Assembly: GCA_008123405.1 (NCBI GenBank)
Contig: VSSA01000003.1
Coordinates: 1 to 64,000 of the forward strand
DNA length: 64,000 bases
Direction: 5' to 3'
Origin: Nocardioides sp. BGMRC 2183
GTDB taxonomy: Bacteria > Actinomycetota > Actinomycetes > Propionibacteriales > Nocardioidaceae
The notes beneath the pieces were generated by a model. That model made no database searches. It was given only the letters and a program-made list of their open reading frames with translations, and had not been told where the DNA came from. The position numbers and the translations under genes are program-made. Numbering within the stretch: position 1 is the stretch's first letter; each line of letters starts with the position of its first letter. This document shows, one piece after another, positions 42,688-52,540 of this stretch.

Positions 42688-42730
42688 GGCCGGTGCCGGC
42701 CCGGTGCCGGCCCGGTGTCGGCCCGGTGTC
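42688..42730. repeat. 11-bp tandem repeat between lacI-type gene and radA
   Basis: Units like GGCCCGGTGCC/GGCCCGGTGTC at 42698, 42709 and 42720, with a shorter unit at 42688. They lie in the 245-bp divergent region, about 60 bp upstream of the LacI start. I see no classic LacI palindrome there. Confidence 0.65.
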
Positions 42731-42874
42731 GGTGCGTCCGTGTCCGGCTGTCCGGATCGGGGTGTCCGGAGCGGCCGGTAAGCGGTGATTCTTGCACTCC
42801 CGCCCGCCGGCGCCACCGCATGCTCCCGACGGGCGGGCGCGGTTGTGTCGGGACGCTCCCCTACGGTCACACCT

Positions 42875-44344
42875 ATGGCCTCCTCCCGTCCGCGTCCTCC
42901 ACGGTCGACCTATCGCTGCAGCGAGTGCGGCTGGACCTGCGCGAAGTGGGTCGGCCGATGCGGCGAGTGCCAAGCCTGGGGCTCCGTCGCCGAGGCCGCC
43001 CCCGAGGCAACCACCGCCACTTCTCGTACGACGGCCACCGCCGTCACCGCGCCCGCGGTGCCGATCGGCCGGGTGTCGGCGGAGCAGGCGCTGCACACCG
43101 GCTCCGGTGTCGCCGAGCTCGACCGGGTGCTGGGCGGAGGTCTGGTGCCCGGCGCGGCCGTGTTGCTGGCCGGTGAGCCCGGTGTGGGCAAGTCGACCCT
43201 GCTGCTCGAGGTGGCGGCCCGGACCGCCGCACGCGGCCAGCGCACCCTCTACGTGACCGGCGAGGAGTCGGCATCCCAGGTGCGGCTGCGCGCGGACCGC
43301 ACGGACGCCGTCCACGACGAGCTCTACCTGGCGGCCGAGACCGACCTCGGTGCCGTGCTGACCCACGTCGAGCAGGTGCGTCCGCAGCTGCTCGTCGTCG
43401 ACTCGGTGCAGACCATCGGCGCCTCGGGCGTGGACGGGGTTCCCGGCGGCGTCACCCAGGTCAAGGAAGTCGCCCAGGCCCTGGTCCGGGTGGCCAAGAC
43501 TCGGGACATCACCGTGGTGCTGGTCGGCCATGTCACCAAGGACGGCTCGATCGCCGGGCCCCGGGTGCTGGAGCACCTGGTCGACGTGGTGCTCCACTTC
43601 GAGGGCGATCGCAACTCGCGATTCCGGATGGTGCGCGCGGTCAAGAACCGTTTCGGCCCCGTCGACGAGGTCGGCTGCTTCGACCTCGGGCCACACGGGA
43701 TCTCAGCGGTGGAGGACCCCACCGGGATCTTCACCGAGCGGCACCACGGCCGGGTGGCCGGCGCCTGCGTCGCCGTCACCATGGAGGGACGTCGCCCCCT
43801 GCTCGCCGAGGTGCAGGCCCTGGCGACCCAGTCGCCGTTGGAGCGTCCCCGGCGCACCACCTCGGGCATCGACGGCTCCCGGCTGGCGATGGTGCTCGCG
43901 GTGCTCCAGCAATACTGCGGGATCTCCCTGCACAAGCACGACGTCTTCGCCTCCACTGTCGGCGGCGCTCGCCTGACCGACCCCGGCAGCGACCTGGCGG
44001 TGGCGATCGCGGTCGCCTCCGCCCACCTGCTCACCCCGCCGCCCTACGGCGTGGTCGCCCTCGGCGAGATCGGGCTCTCCGGCGAGCTGCGTCGGGTGCG
44101 GGACCTGCCGCAGCGCCTCGCTGAGGCAGCACGCCTGGGTTTCGCGATGGCCGTGGTGCCGGCCGAGCCGCACCAGGGCCGTCGGAGCCGACCGCAGGCC
44201 GAGCGCACCGTCGAGCGCGCGGTCGAGGGGATGAAGGTCGTCGAGGCGCCCGACGTCCTCTCCGCCCTGCGGATGCTCGGGCTGCGACAGCGCTCCACCC
44301 GGTCCCTGGAGCTGCTCGAGGGCGGAGAGGAGGCTCCGTTCTGA
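42875..44344 (+). CDS. radA: RadA, DNA repair ATPase
   Basis: 489 aa, RecA-like protein that helps process recombination branches. Zinc finger CSECGWTCAKWVGRCGEC near residue 15, Walker A GEPGVGKSTLLLEV near residue 107, the RadA-specific KNRFG motif (VKNRFGPVDEVGCF), and a C-terminal Lon-protease-like domain (DPGSDLAVAIAVASAHL, ALGEIGLSGELRRV). Start is the ATG of MASSRPRPPRSTYRC. Followed after 88 bp by disA, a pairing conserved in Actinobacteria and Firmicutes. Confidence 0.96.
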   Translation: MASSRPRPPRSTYRCSECGWTCAKWVGRCGECQAWGSVAEAAPEATTATSRTTATAVTAPAVPIGRVSAEQALHTGSGVAELDRVLGGGLVPGAAVLLAGEPGVGKSTLLLEVAARTAARGQRTLYVTGEESASQVRLRADRTDAVHDELYLAAETDLGAVLTHVEQVRPQLLVVDSVQTIGASGVDGVPGGVTQVKEVAQALVRVAKTRDITVVLVGHVTKDGSIAGPRVLEHLVDVVLHFEGDRNSRFRMVRAVKNRFGPVDEVGCFDLGPHGISAVEDPTGIFTERHHGRVAGACVAVTMEGRRPLLAEVQALATQSPLERPRRTTSGIDGSRLAMVLAVLQQYCGISLHKHDVFASTVGGARLTDPGSDLAVAIAVASAHLLTPPPYGVVALGEIGLSGELRRVRDLPQRLAEAARLGFAMAVVPAEPHQGRRSRPQAERTVERAVEGMKVVEAPDVLSALRMLGLRQRSTRSLELLEGGEEAPF

Positions 44345-44432
44345 CCGACCTACACAACGCCGCGTAGCGTGCGAGCACGTGGACTTGTTCATCTATGGTG
44401 AGCGCAGCACATTCTTGGGGTAGGGAGACAGC

Positions 44433-45512
44433 GTGGCCACCGAGCGCAGCGGAGACCTCCGCCTTCGCGAGACCTTGGCGTTCATCGCGCCCGGCACCCC
44501 GCTGCGGGACGGCTTGGAGCGCATCCTGCGCGGCCGCACCGGCGCGCTGATCGTGCTGGGCCACGACAGCGTGGTCGAACAGATCTCCACCGGCGGGTTC
44601 GAGCTCGACGTCCCGTTCACCGCCACCGGTCTGCGCGAGCTGGCCAAGATGGATGGCGCGGTGATCGTGGACCGCGATCGCACCCGGATCATCCGGGCCG
44701 CGGTGCACCTGATGCCGGACCAGTCGATCGTCACCGAGGAGACCGGCACCCGACACCGGACGGCGGACCGGGTGGCCAAGCAGACCGGGTTCCCGGTGAT
44801 CTCGGTGTCCCAGTCGATGCAGATCATCGCCGCCTACGTCGGGGAGACCCGACACGTGCTGGAGGACTCCGGCCAGATCCTCTCCCGCGCCAACCAGGCC
44901 CTGGCCACCCTCGAGCGCTACAAGCTGCGCCTCGACGAGGTCTCCAGCACGCTCTCGGCCCTGGAGATCGAAGACCTGGTCACCGTCCGCGACGTCGCCG
45001 TGGTCGCGCAGCGGCTGGAGATGGTCACCCGGATCGCCCGTGAGATCGAGGACTACGTGCTCGAGCTCGGCACGGACGGTCGACTGCTCTCCCTCCAGCT
45101 GGAGGAGTTGGTCACCGGCGTGGACACCGAGCGTGAGCTGGTGATCCGTGATTACGTGCCTTCTCGCAAGCGCAGCCGCGACCCGTCCAACCAGCTGGCC
45201 ACCCTGGAGCAACTGTCAGCGACCGAGCTTGTCGACCCTGCCTCGGTGGCCCGGGTGCTCGGCATCGGCACCGGCGAGCACCTCGACGGCGCGGTCGCTC
45301 CCCGCGGCTACCGCCTGCTCACCAAGGTGCCGCGCCTACCACCGAGCGTGGTGGAGGGCCTGGTCGACCACTTCGGCACCCTGCAGAAGCTGCTGTCGGC
45401 AGGGATCGACGATCTCCAGGCGGTCGAGGGCGTCGGCGAGCTGCGGGCGCGCAGTGTCCGTGAGGGGCTCAGTCGACTCGCGGAGTCGACCATCCTGGAA
45501 CGCTACGTCTGA
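44433..45512 (+). CDS. disA: DisA, DNA integrity scanning diadenylate cyclase
   Basis: 359 aa. Makes c-di-AMP from ATP and scans DNA for branched structures. The cyclase domain (residues about 10-150) carries the DGA motif in [10 protein letters not shown] and the RHR motif in [16 protein letters not shown] helical spine follows (about 150-285), then tandem helix-hairpin-helix DNA-binding ends ([22 protein letters not shown]). GTG start behind GGGAG. Likely co-transcribed with radA. Confidence 0.96.
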   Translation: MATERSGDLRLRETLAFIAPGTPLRDGLERILRGRTGALIVLGHDSVVEQISTGGFELDVPFTATGLRELAKMDGAVIVDRDRTRIIRAAVHLMPDQSIVTEETGTRHRTADRVAKQTGFPVISVSQSMQIIAAYVGETRHVLEDSGQILSRANQALATLERYKLRLDEVSSTLSALEIEDLVTVRDVAVVAQRLEMVTRIAREIEDYVLELGTDGRLLSLQLEELVTGVDTERELVIRDYVPSRKRSRDPSNQLATLEQLSATELVDPASVARVLGIGTGEHLDGAVAPRGYRLLTKVPRLPPSVVEGLVDHFGTLQKLLSAGIDDLQAVEGVGELRARSVREGLSRLAESTILERYV

Positions 45513-45553
45513 CCTCGACGACCCCTCACTCACCTGGGGTCAACGACCTGGGG

Positions 45554-46423
45554 TCAGCGGCGAGGCTCGGCGTCGCGCTCTTCGTCGCGCTGCTTCTCTG
45601 ACTTCTTCGCGCGCTCGGTCTTCTTCTTCCCGGGCTGCTCACTCTTCTCGGTCTGCTCGGACTGCTCGGGTTGTTCGGACTTCTCCGGGTCACCGCTCTC
45701 CGGGACCTCGCTGGTCGACTCACCGGTCGGGCTGCTGGTCGCCTCCGAGGGCGACACCAGGTCGAACGTCGTCTCCGAGGGCTCACCGCCCAGCGCTGCG
45801 GCGACGATGGTGTAGTCACCCGGCATCACCCAGTCAGCCTGGTCGGAGCACTCCCGGTCGGATTCGCGGGCGTCCGCCCAGGTCATCTCCACCACTGTCG
45901 CGACCGCCCACCGCACCACGACCGACTCGCGGGGCAGCGCACCGGGGCACTCCCGGCTGGTCCAGATCTCGGTGCTGCCGTCGAGGATCTTCACCGCGAC
46001 GCTGTCGCGGTCGACCTGCCACGTGCACGCCGCGGCCTCACGGGTCTGCAATTGCAGTCCGACCGTGACGTCCTGCCCGCCGACCGCCTCCTCCACGACC
46101 GGGGTCACCACCACGTCGGAGTCCTTACAAGGACCGTCCGGCTCGACCAGCTCGGTGGACGGCGCGGTCGGCCCCTGGATCGGACCGGTCTGCCGCTGCT
46201 TGCGCTGGCGGGCCTTCTCACCGCCAACCGTGACGGTGCTGGTCGGATGGGTCGCCGCCGCCTGTTGCGCGGCCGGCTCCTCGTCCTCGGCGTCGTTGCC
46301 ACCGCTCAGCGCGCTGCCGATGACGAAGACCAGGGTGAGCGCGAGCGCGACCACGAAGAACCGTCGCCGCCAATAGACCTCGGGCGGCAGCGGCCCACGA
46401 GTCATGGGGCGGCGTGCGGACAT
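45554..46423 (-). CDS. Single-pass exported protein of unknown function
   Basis: 289 aa. A short basic cytoplasmic start, then one membrane helix (about 24-40, FFVVALALTLVFVIGSALSG) and an extracytoplasmic beta-rich domain (about 85-215) with paired Cys (PDGPCKDSD, AACTWQV, SRECPG, DRECSDQ). The tail of 70 residues is highly charged and repetitive (EQPEQSEQTEKSEQPGKKK). I do not recognise the domain; it is immunoglobulin-like in strand pattern only. I start it at the ATG of MSARRPMTRG; a GTG six codons upstream is possible. Divergent from mutY and convergent with disA. Confidence 0.7.
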   Translation of the reverse strand: MSARRPMTRGPLPPEVYWRRRFFVVALALTLVFVIGSALSGGNDAEDEEPAAQQAAATHPTSTVTVGGEKARQRKQRQTGPIQGPTAPSTELVEPDGPCKDSDVVVTPVVEEAVGGQDVTVGLQLQTREAAACTWQVDRDSVAVKILDGSTEIWTSRECPGALPRESVVVRWAVATVVEMTWADARESDRECSDQADWVMPGDYTIVAAALGGEPSETTFDLVSPSEATSSPTGESTSEVPESGDPEKSEQPEQSEQTEKSEQPGKKKTERAKKSEKQRDEERDAEPRR

Positions 46424-46508
46424 GCCACGAACGCTAGTCACCGCATACCGCGGATCGGTGGTCCCTCGCCGCGGACACCTCGGTGAGGGTCACCACGGGC
46501 GCGTGAGA

Positions 46509-47384
46509 ATGGCGGCGATGAGCAGCACCCTGGTCGGCCCGATCCTGCGCTGGTACGACGACAACGCCCGCGACCTCCCCTGGCGCCGCCCGGAGGCATC
46601 CGCGTGGTCGGTGATGGTTTCGGAGTTCATGCTGCAGCAGACCCCTGTCCGGCGGGTGCTGCCGGTGCACGCAGCGTGGTTGGAGCGCTGGCCCACACCA
46701 TCGGCGCTGGCTGACGAGCCCGCCGGCGAAGCGGTCCGTGCCTGGGGTCGACTCGGTTACCCCCGCCGCGCGCTGCGCCTCCACGCAGCCGCCACCACGA
46801 TCCGTGACCACCACGACGACACCGTCCCGGACGACTACGCGACCCTCCGGACGCTGCCCGGCGTCGGCGACTACACGGCCGCGGCGATCGCGACCTTCGC
46901 CTACGGCCGCCGCCAGGTGGTGCTCGACACCAATGTGCGCCGGGTGCTGGGCCGCACCGTGGCCGGCGTGGAGTTCCCGGCACGCTCGGTGACCAAGGCC
47001 GAGCGCGAGCTGGCGGCCGGCCTGCTGCCCACCGACCCGCCGACGGCGGCGGCCTGGTCGGTGTCGGTGATGGAGCTCGGAGCGCTGATCTGCACCGCCG
47101 ACCGCCCGCGGTGCGAGGCCTGCCCCGTGCGCACCTCGTGTGCCTGGCTCGCGGCCGGCAAGCCGTCGTACCAGGGACCGCCGCGGCCGGTGCAGGACTA
47201 TGCGGGCACCGATCGGCAGTGCCGGGGGCGACTGCTGGCGGTACTGCGTGACGCCCCCGGCTCGGTCTCCCTCGACCAACTCGACGCCGCCTGGGACGAG
47301 CCGGTGCAACGCGCCCGTGCCCTTGCCTCCCTCCTCGCCGACGGGCTGATCGTCCGCGCCGACGACCGTTATGCCCTCCCCTGA
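46509..47384 (+). CDS. mutY: MutY-type A/G-specific adenine glycosylase
   Basis: 291 aa. Removes adenine mispaired with 8-oxoguanine. Catalytic Glu region SEFMLQQTPVRRVLP, helix-hairpin-helix LPGVGDYTAAAIATFAYG, catalytic Asp in VVLDTNVRRVLG, and a [4Fe-4S] ligand set C-x6-C-x2-C-x5-C (CTADRPRCEACPVRTSC). The C-terminal NUDIX-like recognition domain of E. coli MutY is missing or reduced to a small winged-helix-like end (AVLRDAPGSVSLDQLDAAW), as in other actinobacterial forms. ATG at 46509 or 46518 may be the start. Confidence 0.92.
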   Translation: MAAMSSTLVGPILRWYDDNARDLPWRRPEASAWSVMVSEFMLQQTPVRRVLPVHAAWLERWPTPSALADEPAGEAVRAWGRLGYPRRALRLHAAATTIRDHHDDTVPDDYATLRTLPGVGDYTAAAIATFAYGRRQVVLDTNVRRVLGRTVAGVEFPARSVTKAERELAAGLLPTDPPTAAAWSVSVMELGALICTADRPRCEACPVRTSCAWLAAGKPSYQGPPRPVQDYAGTDRQCRGRLLAVLRDAPGSVSLDQLDAAWDEPVQRARALASLLADGLIVRADDRYALP

Positions 47385-47417
47385 CGCCCACCCGGCGCAA
47401 ACGCACACCCGCATCGC

Positions 47418-47511
47418 GCTGACCCGGCGCAAACGCAGGCAGAAATCACGTCGACCCGGCCCATTTGGGCCGGGTCGACGTCGTACTGATGTGCGTTTGA
47501 GCCGGGTCAGC
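47418..47511. repeat. Nested inverted repeats between mutY and clpC
   Basis: Outer arms 47418-47437 (GCTGACCCGGCGCAAACGCA) and 47492-47511 (complement, one mismatch) enclose a hairpin at 47449-47480 with 15-bp perfect arms (CGTCGACCCGGCCCA) and a TT loop. A further direct copy of the arm, CACCCGGCGCAAACGCACAC, lies just before at about 47390-47409. It falls between convergent genes and ends 2 bp from the clpC stop, so termination is likely. Confidence 0.85.
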
Positions 47512-47513
47512 GA

Positions 47514-50063
47514 TTACTCGGTGTCGGAGGAACCCTCGCCCGCGCTCTCCGCGCCGCCCTCGGCCACCGTCTCCAACGGCGGCATGTCGGGCAGCTCGGT
47601 GACCTTCTGACCCTCGAAGGTGAAGGACGCACCGGGGCCGGAGCCGTCGACGCCGACCAGCACGATCTGGCCGGGGCCGACCTCGCCGTACAGCATCTTC
47701 TCGGCGAGGACGTCCTCGATCTCCCGCTGGACCGTACGACGCAGCGGCCGCGCGCCCAGCACCGGATCGAAGCCACGCTCGGCGAGCAGGTTCTTCGCCG
47801 CCTGGGTCAGCTCGATCTTCATGTCGCGGTCCTTCAGTCGGACCTCGACCGCCGCGATCATGTTGTCCACCATCGAGATGATCTGCTCCTGGCTCAGCGG
47901 CGGGAACACGATGACCTCGTCGACACGGTTGAGGAACTCCGGCCGGAAGTGCTGCTTGAGCTCCTCCGACACCTTGTTCTTCATCCGGTCATAGGAGCCG
48001 GCCGCGTCGCCACCCTGGTTGAACCCGAGGTGGATCCCCTTGGCGATGTCGCGGGTGCCGAGGTTGGTGGTCATGATGATGACGCAGTTCTTGAAGTCCA
48101 CGACCCGGCCCTGGGAATCGGTCAGGCGACCTTCCTCAAGGATCTGCAACAGGCTGTTGAAGATGTCGGGGTGGGCCTTCTCGACCTCGTCGAACAGGAC
48201 CACGGAGAACGGCTTGCGGCGCACCTTCTCGGTGAGCTGACCGCCCTCTTCGTAACCGACATATCCCGGCGGCGAGCCGAAGAGCCGCGAGACGGTGTGC
48301 TTCTCGCCGAACTCGGACATGTCGAGCTGGATCAGCGCGTCCTCGTCACCGAAGAGGAACTCGGCGAGCGTCTTGGACAGCCACGTCTTTCCGACACCGG
48401 AGGGGCCGGCGAAGATGAACGAGCCTCCGGGGCGCTTCGGGTCCTTCAACCCGGCACGGGTACGACGGATCGCGCGAGAGAGCGCCTTGACCGCCTCGTC
48501 CTGCCCGATGACGCGCTTGTGGAGCTCGTCCTCCATCTTGAGCAGCCGAGTGGACTCCTCCTCGCTGAGCTTCACGATCGGGATGCCGGTGGCGACCGCC
48601 AGCACCTCGGCGATCAGTTCCTCGTCCACCTCGGCAACCTCGTCCATGTCACCTGAGCGCCACTGCTTCTCGCGCTCGGACTTCTTCAGGATGAGCTGCT
48701 TCTCCTCGTCGCGCAGGCGGGCGGCGGCCTCGAAGTCCTGGCCGTCGATCGCGGCCTCCTTGCGTTGGCGCACCTCGCCGATCTGGTCGTCGTACTCACG
48801 CAGGTCGGCCGGTGCCGTCATCCGCCGGATCCGCAGGCGCGAACCGGCCTCGTCGATGAGGTCGATCGCCTTGTCGGGCAAGAACCGGTCGGAGATGTAG
48901 CGGTCGGCCAAGGTCGCCGCGGAGACCAGGGCCTCGTCGGTGATGGTGACGCGGTGGTGGGCCTCGTAGCGGTCCCGGATGCCCTTGAGCATCTCGATCG
49001 TGTCCGCGATGGACGGCTCGGGCACCTGGATCGGCTGGAAGCGGCGCTCCAGCGCGGCGTCCTTCTCCAAGTGCTTGCGGTATTCGTCCAGCGTGGTGGC
49101 ACCGATGGTCTGCAGCTCACCGCGGGCCAGCATCGGCTTGAGGATGCTGGCGGCGTCGATCGCGCCCTCGGCCGCGCCGGCACCGACGAGGGTGTGGATC
49201 TCGTCGATGAACAGCACGATGTCGCCGCGGGTCTTGATCTCCTTGAGCACCTTCTTCAGGCGCTCCTCGAAGTCACCGCGGTAGCGCGAGCCGGCGACCA
49301 GCGCACCCAGGTCGAGGGTGTAGATCTGCTTGTCCTTCAGCGTCTCCGGCACGTTGCCCTTGACGATGTCCTGGGCCAGACCCTCGACGATCGAGGTCTT
49401 GCCGACGCCGGGCTCGCCGATCAGCACCGGGTTGTTCTTGGTACGACGGCTCAGCACCTGCATCACACGCTCGATCTGCTGGGCGCGACCGATGATCGGG
49501 TCCAGCTTGCCTTCGCGTGCGTCCTGGGTCAGGTTCCGGCCGAACTGGTCCAGGACCAGGGAGGACGCAGGCGCCTCTCCGCCGCCACCGGTGGCGGCTG
49601 CCGCTGAGGCGGCCGACTCCTTGCCCTGGAAGCCGGAGAGCAGCTGGATGACCTGCTGGCGGACCCGGTTGAGGTCGGCGCCGAGCTTCTGCAGCACCTG
49701 GGCCGCGACACCCTCGCCCTCCCGGATCAGGCCGAGCAGGATGTGCTCGGTGCCGATGTAGGAGTGGCCGAGCTGCAGCGCCTCGCGCAGGGACAGCTCG
49801 AGCACCTTCTTGGCGCGCGGGGTGAACGGGATGTGCCCCGAGGGTGCCTGCTGGCCCTGGCCGATGATCTCCTCGACCTGGGCGCGCACCGCCTCGAGCG
49901 AGATGTCGAGGGACTCCAGCGCCTTGGCTGCGACGCCCTCGCCCTCGTGGATCAGGCCGAGCAGGATGTGCTCGGTGCCGATGTAGTTGTGGGAGAGCAT
50001 GCGGGCCTCTTCCTGGGCCAGCACCACCACTCGCCGGGCTCGGTCGGTGAACCGCTCGAACAT
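47514..50063 (-). CDS. clpC: ClpC, Hsp100 protease ATPase subunit
   Basis: 849 aa, class I AAA+ unfoldase feeding ClpP. Two Clp_N repeats (about 2-145: [20 protein letters not shown]), first AAA module with Walker [16 protein letters not shown], a UVR-containing middle domain ([21 protein letters not shown]), and second AAA module with [20 protein letters not shown] and [19 protein letters not shown] start of [11 protein letters not shown] behind GAGGAG. Monocistronic by context: a hairpin block follows it and a stress-type promoter precedes it. Confidence 0.97.
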   Translation of the reverse strand: MFERFTDRARRVVVLAQEEARMLSHNYIGTEHILLGLIHEGEGVAAKALESLDISLEAVRAQVEEIIGQGQQAPSGHIPFTPRAKKVLELSLREALQLGHSYIGTEHILLGLIREGEGVAAQVLQKLGADLNRVRQQVIQLLSGFQGKESAASAAAATGGGGEAPASSLVLDQFGRNLTQDAREGKLDPIIGRAQQIERVMQVLSRRTKNNPVLIGEPGVGKTSIVEGLAQDIVKGNVPETLKDKQIYTLDLGALVAGSRYRGDFEERLKKVLKEIKTRGDIVLFIDEIHTLVGAGAAEGAIDAASILKPMLARGELQTIGATTLDEYRKHLEKDAALERRFQPIQVPEPSIADTIEMLKGIRDRYEAHHRVTITDEALVSAATLADRYISDRFLPDKAIDLIDEAGSRLRIRRMTAPADLREYDDQIGEVRQRKEAAIDGQDFEAAARLRDEEKQLILKKSEREKQWRSGDMDEVAEVDEELIAEVLAVATGIPIVKLSEEESTRLLKMEDELHKRVIGQDEAVKALSRAIRRTRAGLKDPKRPGGSFIFAGPSGVGKTWLSKTLAEFLFGDEDALIQLDMSEFGEKHTVSRLFGSPPGYVGYEEGGQLTEKVRRKPFSVVLFDEVEKAHPDIFNSLLQILEEGRLTDSQGRVVDFKNCVIIMTTNLGTRDIAKGIHLGFNQGGDAAGSYDRMKNKVSEELKQHFRPEFLNRVDEVIVFPPLSQEQIISMVDNMIAAVEVRLKDRDMKIELTQAAKNLLAERGFDPVLGARPLRRTVQREIEDVLAEKMLYGEVGPGQIVLVGVDGSGPGASFTFEGQKVTELPDMPPLETVAEGGAESAGEGSSDTE

Positions 50064-50128
50064 ATGTCGCTCCTCATGCTTTCGCCGATGGTCCCGGCAC
50101 CGAAGTGCAGGGGCCTCACGGGGAGTAC

Positions 50129-50154
50129 AACCCCGCAGACAGCCTACGCGTTCC
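50129..50154 (-). promoter_or_regulatory. Putative SigR/SigH-type stress promoter of clpC
   Basis: On the minus strand GGAAC (50150-50154) is separated by exactly 18 bp from GTT (50129-50131), about 65 bp ahead of the clpC ATG. GGAAT/C-N18-GTT is the thiol-stress sigma (SigR of Streptomyces, SigH of mycobacteria) consensus, and clpC belongs to that regulon in Streptomyces. Confidence 0.5.
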
Positions 50155-50222
50155 ATGGATCGCCCCGAACACGTCCGCTCTCAGCGAACAGGCCTCGCGG
50201 ACGACTTCGCCCGGACACCACG

Positions 50223-50254
50223 CCGCCCCGTCACCGAGTTCGGTGACGGGGCGG
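50223..50254 (-). terminator. Terminator downstream of lsr2, perfect 15-bp stem
   Basis: CCGCCCCGTCACCGA and its exact complement around a GT loop, 64 bp past the lsr2 stop. The remaining sequence of the 254-bp gap up to clpC holds the clpC leader and promoter. Confidence 0.75.
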
Positions 50255-50317
50255 TACGGCAGCATCCAGCAGATCGCGCGGCTCCTGGCTCGCGCCTCGG
50301 CTTGGATGTGAGCTTGC

Positions 50318-50644
50318 TCAGTGCGCGGCGTCGAACGCCTCCCGCACCTCACCCGGAATGCGACCACGGTCGGGGACGTCGTACCCGTTGGAGCGAGCCC
50401 ACTCGCGCACCTCCTTGGGAGAGGCACCACCGGACGCGGCCGCGGACTTGGCCTTGCGCGTGCCGCCGCGGCTCACCTTGCGGGCATGACCGACGTACGG
50501 CGCCAGCGCCTCCCGCAGCGCCTCCGCGTGCTCGTCATTGAGGTCGATCTCGTAGGTCGCGCCGTCGATGCCGAACGAGACGGTCTGCGATGCGTCGCTG
50601 CCGTCGAGATCATCGACGAGGATGATGTGGACCTTCTGCGCCAT
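50318..50644 (-). CDS. lsr2: Lsr2, nucleoid-associated silencing protein
   Basis: 108 aa, H-NS-like DNA-bridging protein that silences AT-rich DNA. N-terminal dimerisation part (MAQKVHIILVDDLDGSDA, VSFGIDGATYEIDLNDEHAE), a basic Ser/Lys/Ala linker, and the C-terminal DNA-binding domain with REWARSNGYDVPDRGRIP, where the RGR loop enters the minor groove. ATG start behind AAAGGGG. The 202-bp region between it and coaX is AT-richer than its surroundings (50645-50846) and probably holds its promoter; no clear hexamers. Confidence 0.97.
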   Translation of the reverse strand: MAQKVHIILVDDLDGSDASQTVSFGIDGATYEIDLNDEHAEALREALAPYVGHARKVSRGGTRKAKSAAASGGASPKEVREWARSNGYDVPDRGRIPGEVREAFDAAH

Positions 50645-50846
50645 GGAATGCCCCTTTCGGAGGAAATGGCGATACTCGATGGAAATCGACGACGGGCTCC
50701 CCAGCGCGCACCACGACCAGCGGCGATATCCCTTTTCGGACGTCGCGACATTAGCAGGCGATCAACTCGGACTGGAATATCCAGGGGAGAAAAACGAAAT
50801 ACAGCCTCCGCGCCGGTCTACGCAAACAGCGCTCCCGCGGACGGGG

Positions 50847-51626
50847 TCAACGCTGATTGCGCCAGAAGACCTTTTCGAGACCGCGCAGCGTCAGCCCGGG
50901 AGAATGCTGGGTGAAGCAATCGCATTCGACGATCACCAGATCGGCGAGATAGCCGGTGGCGACCACGGCGACCTCCTCGATCTCGACCCCGAGCGCCTCG
51001 ATCAGTCGGTCCACCATTCCCTCGACCTGGGCGGCGACCCCGAAGACCATGCCCGACTGCAGCGCCTCGACGGTGTTCTTGCCGATCACGCTGCGTGGGC
51101 GCACCAGCTCGACCATCCGCAGCTGAGCGCCGGCCCGACTCAGGGCGTCCAGGGAGATCTCGATCCCGGGTGTGATCGCGCCGCCGACATAGCGGCCTTC
51201 GGCATCGACGACGTCGTAGGTGGTGGCGGTGCCGCCGAAGTCGACGACGATCGCCGGCCCGTCGTGCTCGTCGGCCACGGCCACCGCGTTCACGATCCGG
51301 TCGCTGCCGACCTCCCGCGGGTTGTCGACCTGGATCGGCACGCCGGTGCGGATGCCGGGCTCGACGACCACCCGGGGCACGTCCGCGAAGTGCGAGGAGA
51401 GCATGTCCCGCCAGGCGTTGAGGACCGCCGGCACCGTGGCGCAGACGACCACGCCGGTGACCGCCGCCGCGTCCTCGCCGAGCAGTCCACGGATCAGCAC
51501 TGCCCACTCGTCGGCCGTCCGGTTCTCCGCGGTCGAGACCCGCCAGTCCGCGAGCACCTCGCCGCCGGCCACCAGCCCGAGCACGGTGTGCGCGTTGCCG
51601 ATGTCCGCGGCCAGGAGCGTGCCCAT
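50847..51626 (-). CDS. coaX: CoaX, type III pantothenate kinase
   Basis: 259 aa, first step of CoA synthesis from pantothenate. ASKHA-fold motifs: LLAADIGNAHTVLGLV at the N-terminus, GSDRIVNAVAVAD, VVDFGGTATTYDVV and GGAITPGIEISLDAL. Starts MGTLLAADIGN. Follows nadC by 2 bp and completes the pan/nad/coaX run, so pantothenate made by PanC can be phosphorylated by a product of the same transcript. Confidence 0.95.
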   Translation of the reverse strand: MGTLLAADIGNAHTVLGLVAGGEVLADWRVSTAENRTADEWAVLIRGLLGEDAAAVTGVVVCATVPAVLNAWRDMLSSHFADVPRVVVEPGIRTGVPIQVDNPREVGSDRIVNAVAVADEHDGPAIVVDFGGTATTYDVVDAEGRYVGGAITPGIEISLDALSRAGAQLRMVELVRPRSVIGKNTVEALQSGMVFGVAAQVEGMVDRLIEALGVEIEEVAVVATGYLADLVIVECDCFTQHSPGLTLRGLEKVFWRNQR

Positions 51627-51628
51627 GG

Positions 51629-52540
51629 CTACCCCCGGAAGTCCAGGCCGAGGTCGAACACGTTCACCGAGTGGGTGAGCGCACCGACGGAGAGGAAGTC
51701 GACCCCGGTCTCACCGATCGCGCGCGCCCGCTCCAGGGTCAGTCCGCCGGAGGCCTCCAGGGTCGCCGGACGTCCCGCGTCGAGGTTGATCCGGACCGCC
51801 TCTGCCATCTCCGCGGTGCTCATGTTGTCCAGCAGTACCTCGGTGCACCCGGCGGCGAGCACCGCGCGCAACTCGTCGAGGTCGGCGACCTCGACCTCGA
51901 CCCGCAAGTCCGGGAACGCGGCGACCACCGCACGATAGGCCTCCACGACGCCGCCGGCGGCGACCGCATGGTTGTCCTTGACCATGGCGCGATCGACCAG
52001 GCTGAACCGGTGGTTGACCCCACCCCCACAGCGCACCGCGTACTTCTGCAGGGCGCGCCAACCGGGCAGCGTCTTCCGGGTGTCGAGCACCCTCGCGCCG
52101 GTGCCGGCCAACGCATCGACCCAGGCGGCCGTCGCGGTGGCCACACCGGAGAGGTGGGAGGCGAAGTTGAGCGCCGTCCGCTCCCCGGTCAACACCCCCC
52201 GCAGCGAGCCTGCCACCGTCAGTACGACGTCCCCCGGCCCGACTCGCGTCCCATCCGGCACCCGTCCGCTGATCTCCACGGACTCGCCCAGAGCGTAGAC
52301 GAAGGCCAGCTCCGCGACGGCCAGACCTGCCACGACGCCGGGCTCGCGAGCGGTGAAGTCGCCGACCGCGTGGCCCATCGCCGGCATCGCGGCACTGGTG
52401 ACGTCGTCGACGCCGCCCGGGAGGTCCTCCTCGAAGCCGAGCACGACGAGGTCGTAGACGGCGCGCGGGTCGAGGCCCGCCGTGGCGATCTCCTCGACCA
52501 GCCCGGCCGGCAGGGCGTCGTAGGGGGTGCGGGCGATCAT
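51629..52540 (-). CDS. nadC: NadC, nicotinate-nucleotide pyrophosphorylase
   Basis: 303 aa, quinolinate phosphoribosyltransferase of de novo NAD synthesis. Motifs: EEDLPGGVDDVTSAAMP, RKTLPGWRALQKYAVRCGGG followed by VNHRFSL, MVKDNHAV, and ATLEASGGLTLERARAIGE. ATG overlaps the nadB stop as ATGA. Confidence 0.96.
   Translation of the reverse strand: MIARTPYDALPAGLVEEIATAGLDPRAVYDLVVLGFEEDLPGGVDDVTSAAMPAMGHAVGDFTAREPGVVAGLAVAELAFVYALGESVEISGRVPDGTRVGPGDVVLTVAGSLRGVLTGERTALNFASHLSGVATATAAWVDALAGTGARVLDTRKTLPGWRALQKYAVRCGGGVNHRFSLVDRAMVKDNHAVAAGGVVEAYRAVVAAFPDLRVEVEVADLDELRAVLAAGCTEVLLDNMSTAEMAEAVRINLDAGRPATLEASGGLTLERARAIGETGVDFLSVGALTHSVNVFDLGLDFRG

Noticed and set aside
44372-44411. disA promoter with TTGTTC and CACATT 17 bp apart
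   Set aside because: The -10 is poor and would place the start site on the ribosome-binding site; co-transcription with radA is more likely.
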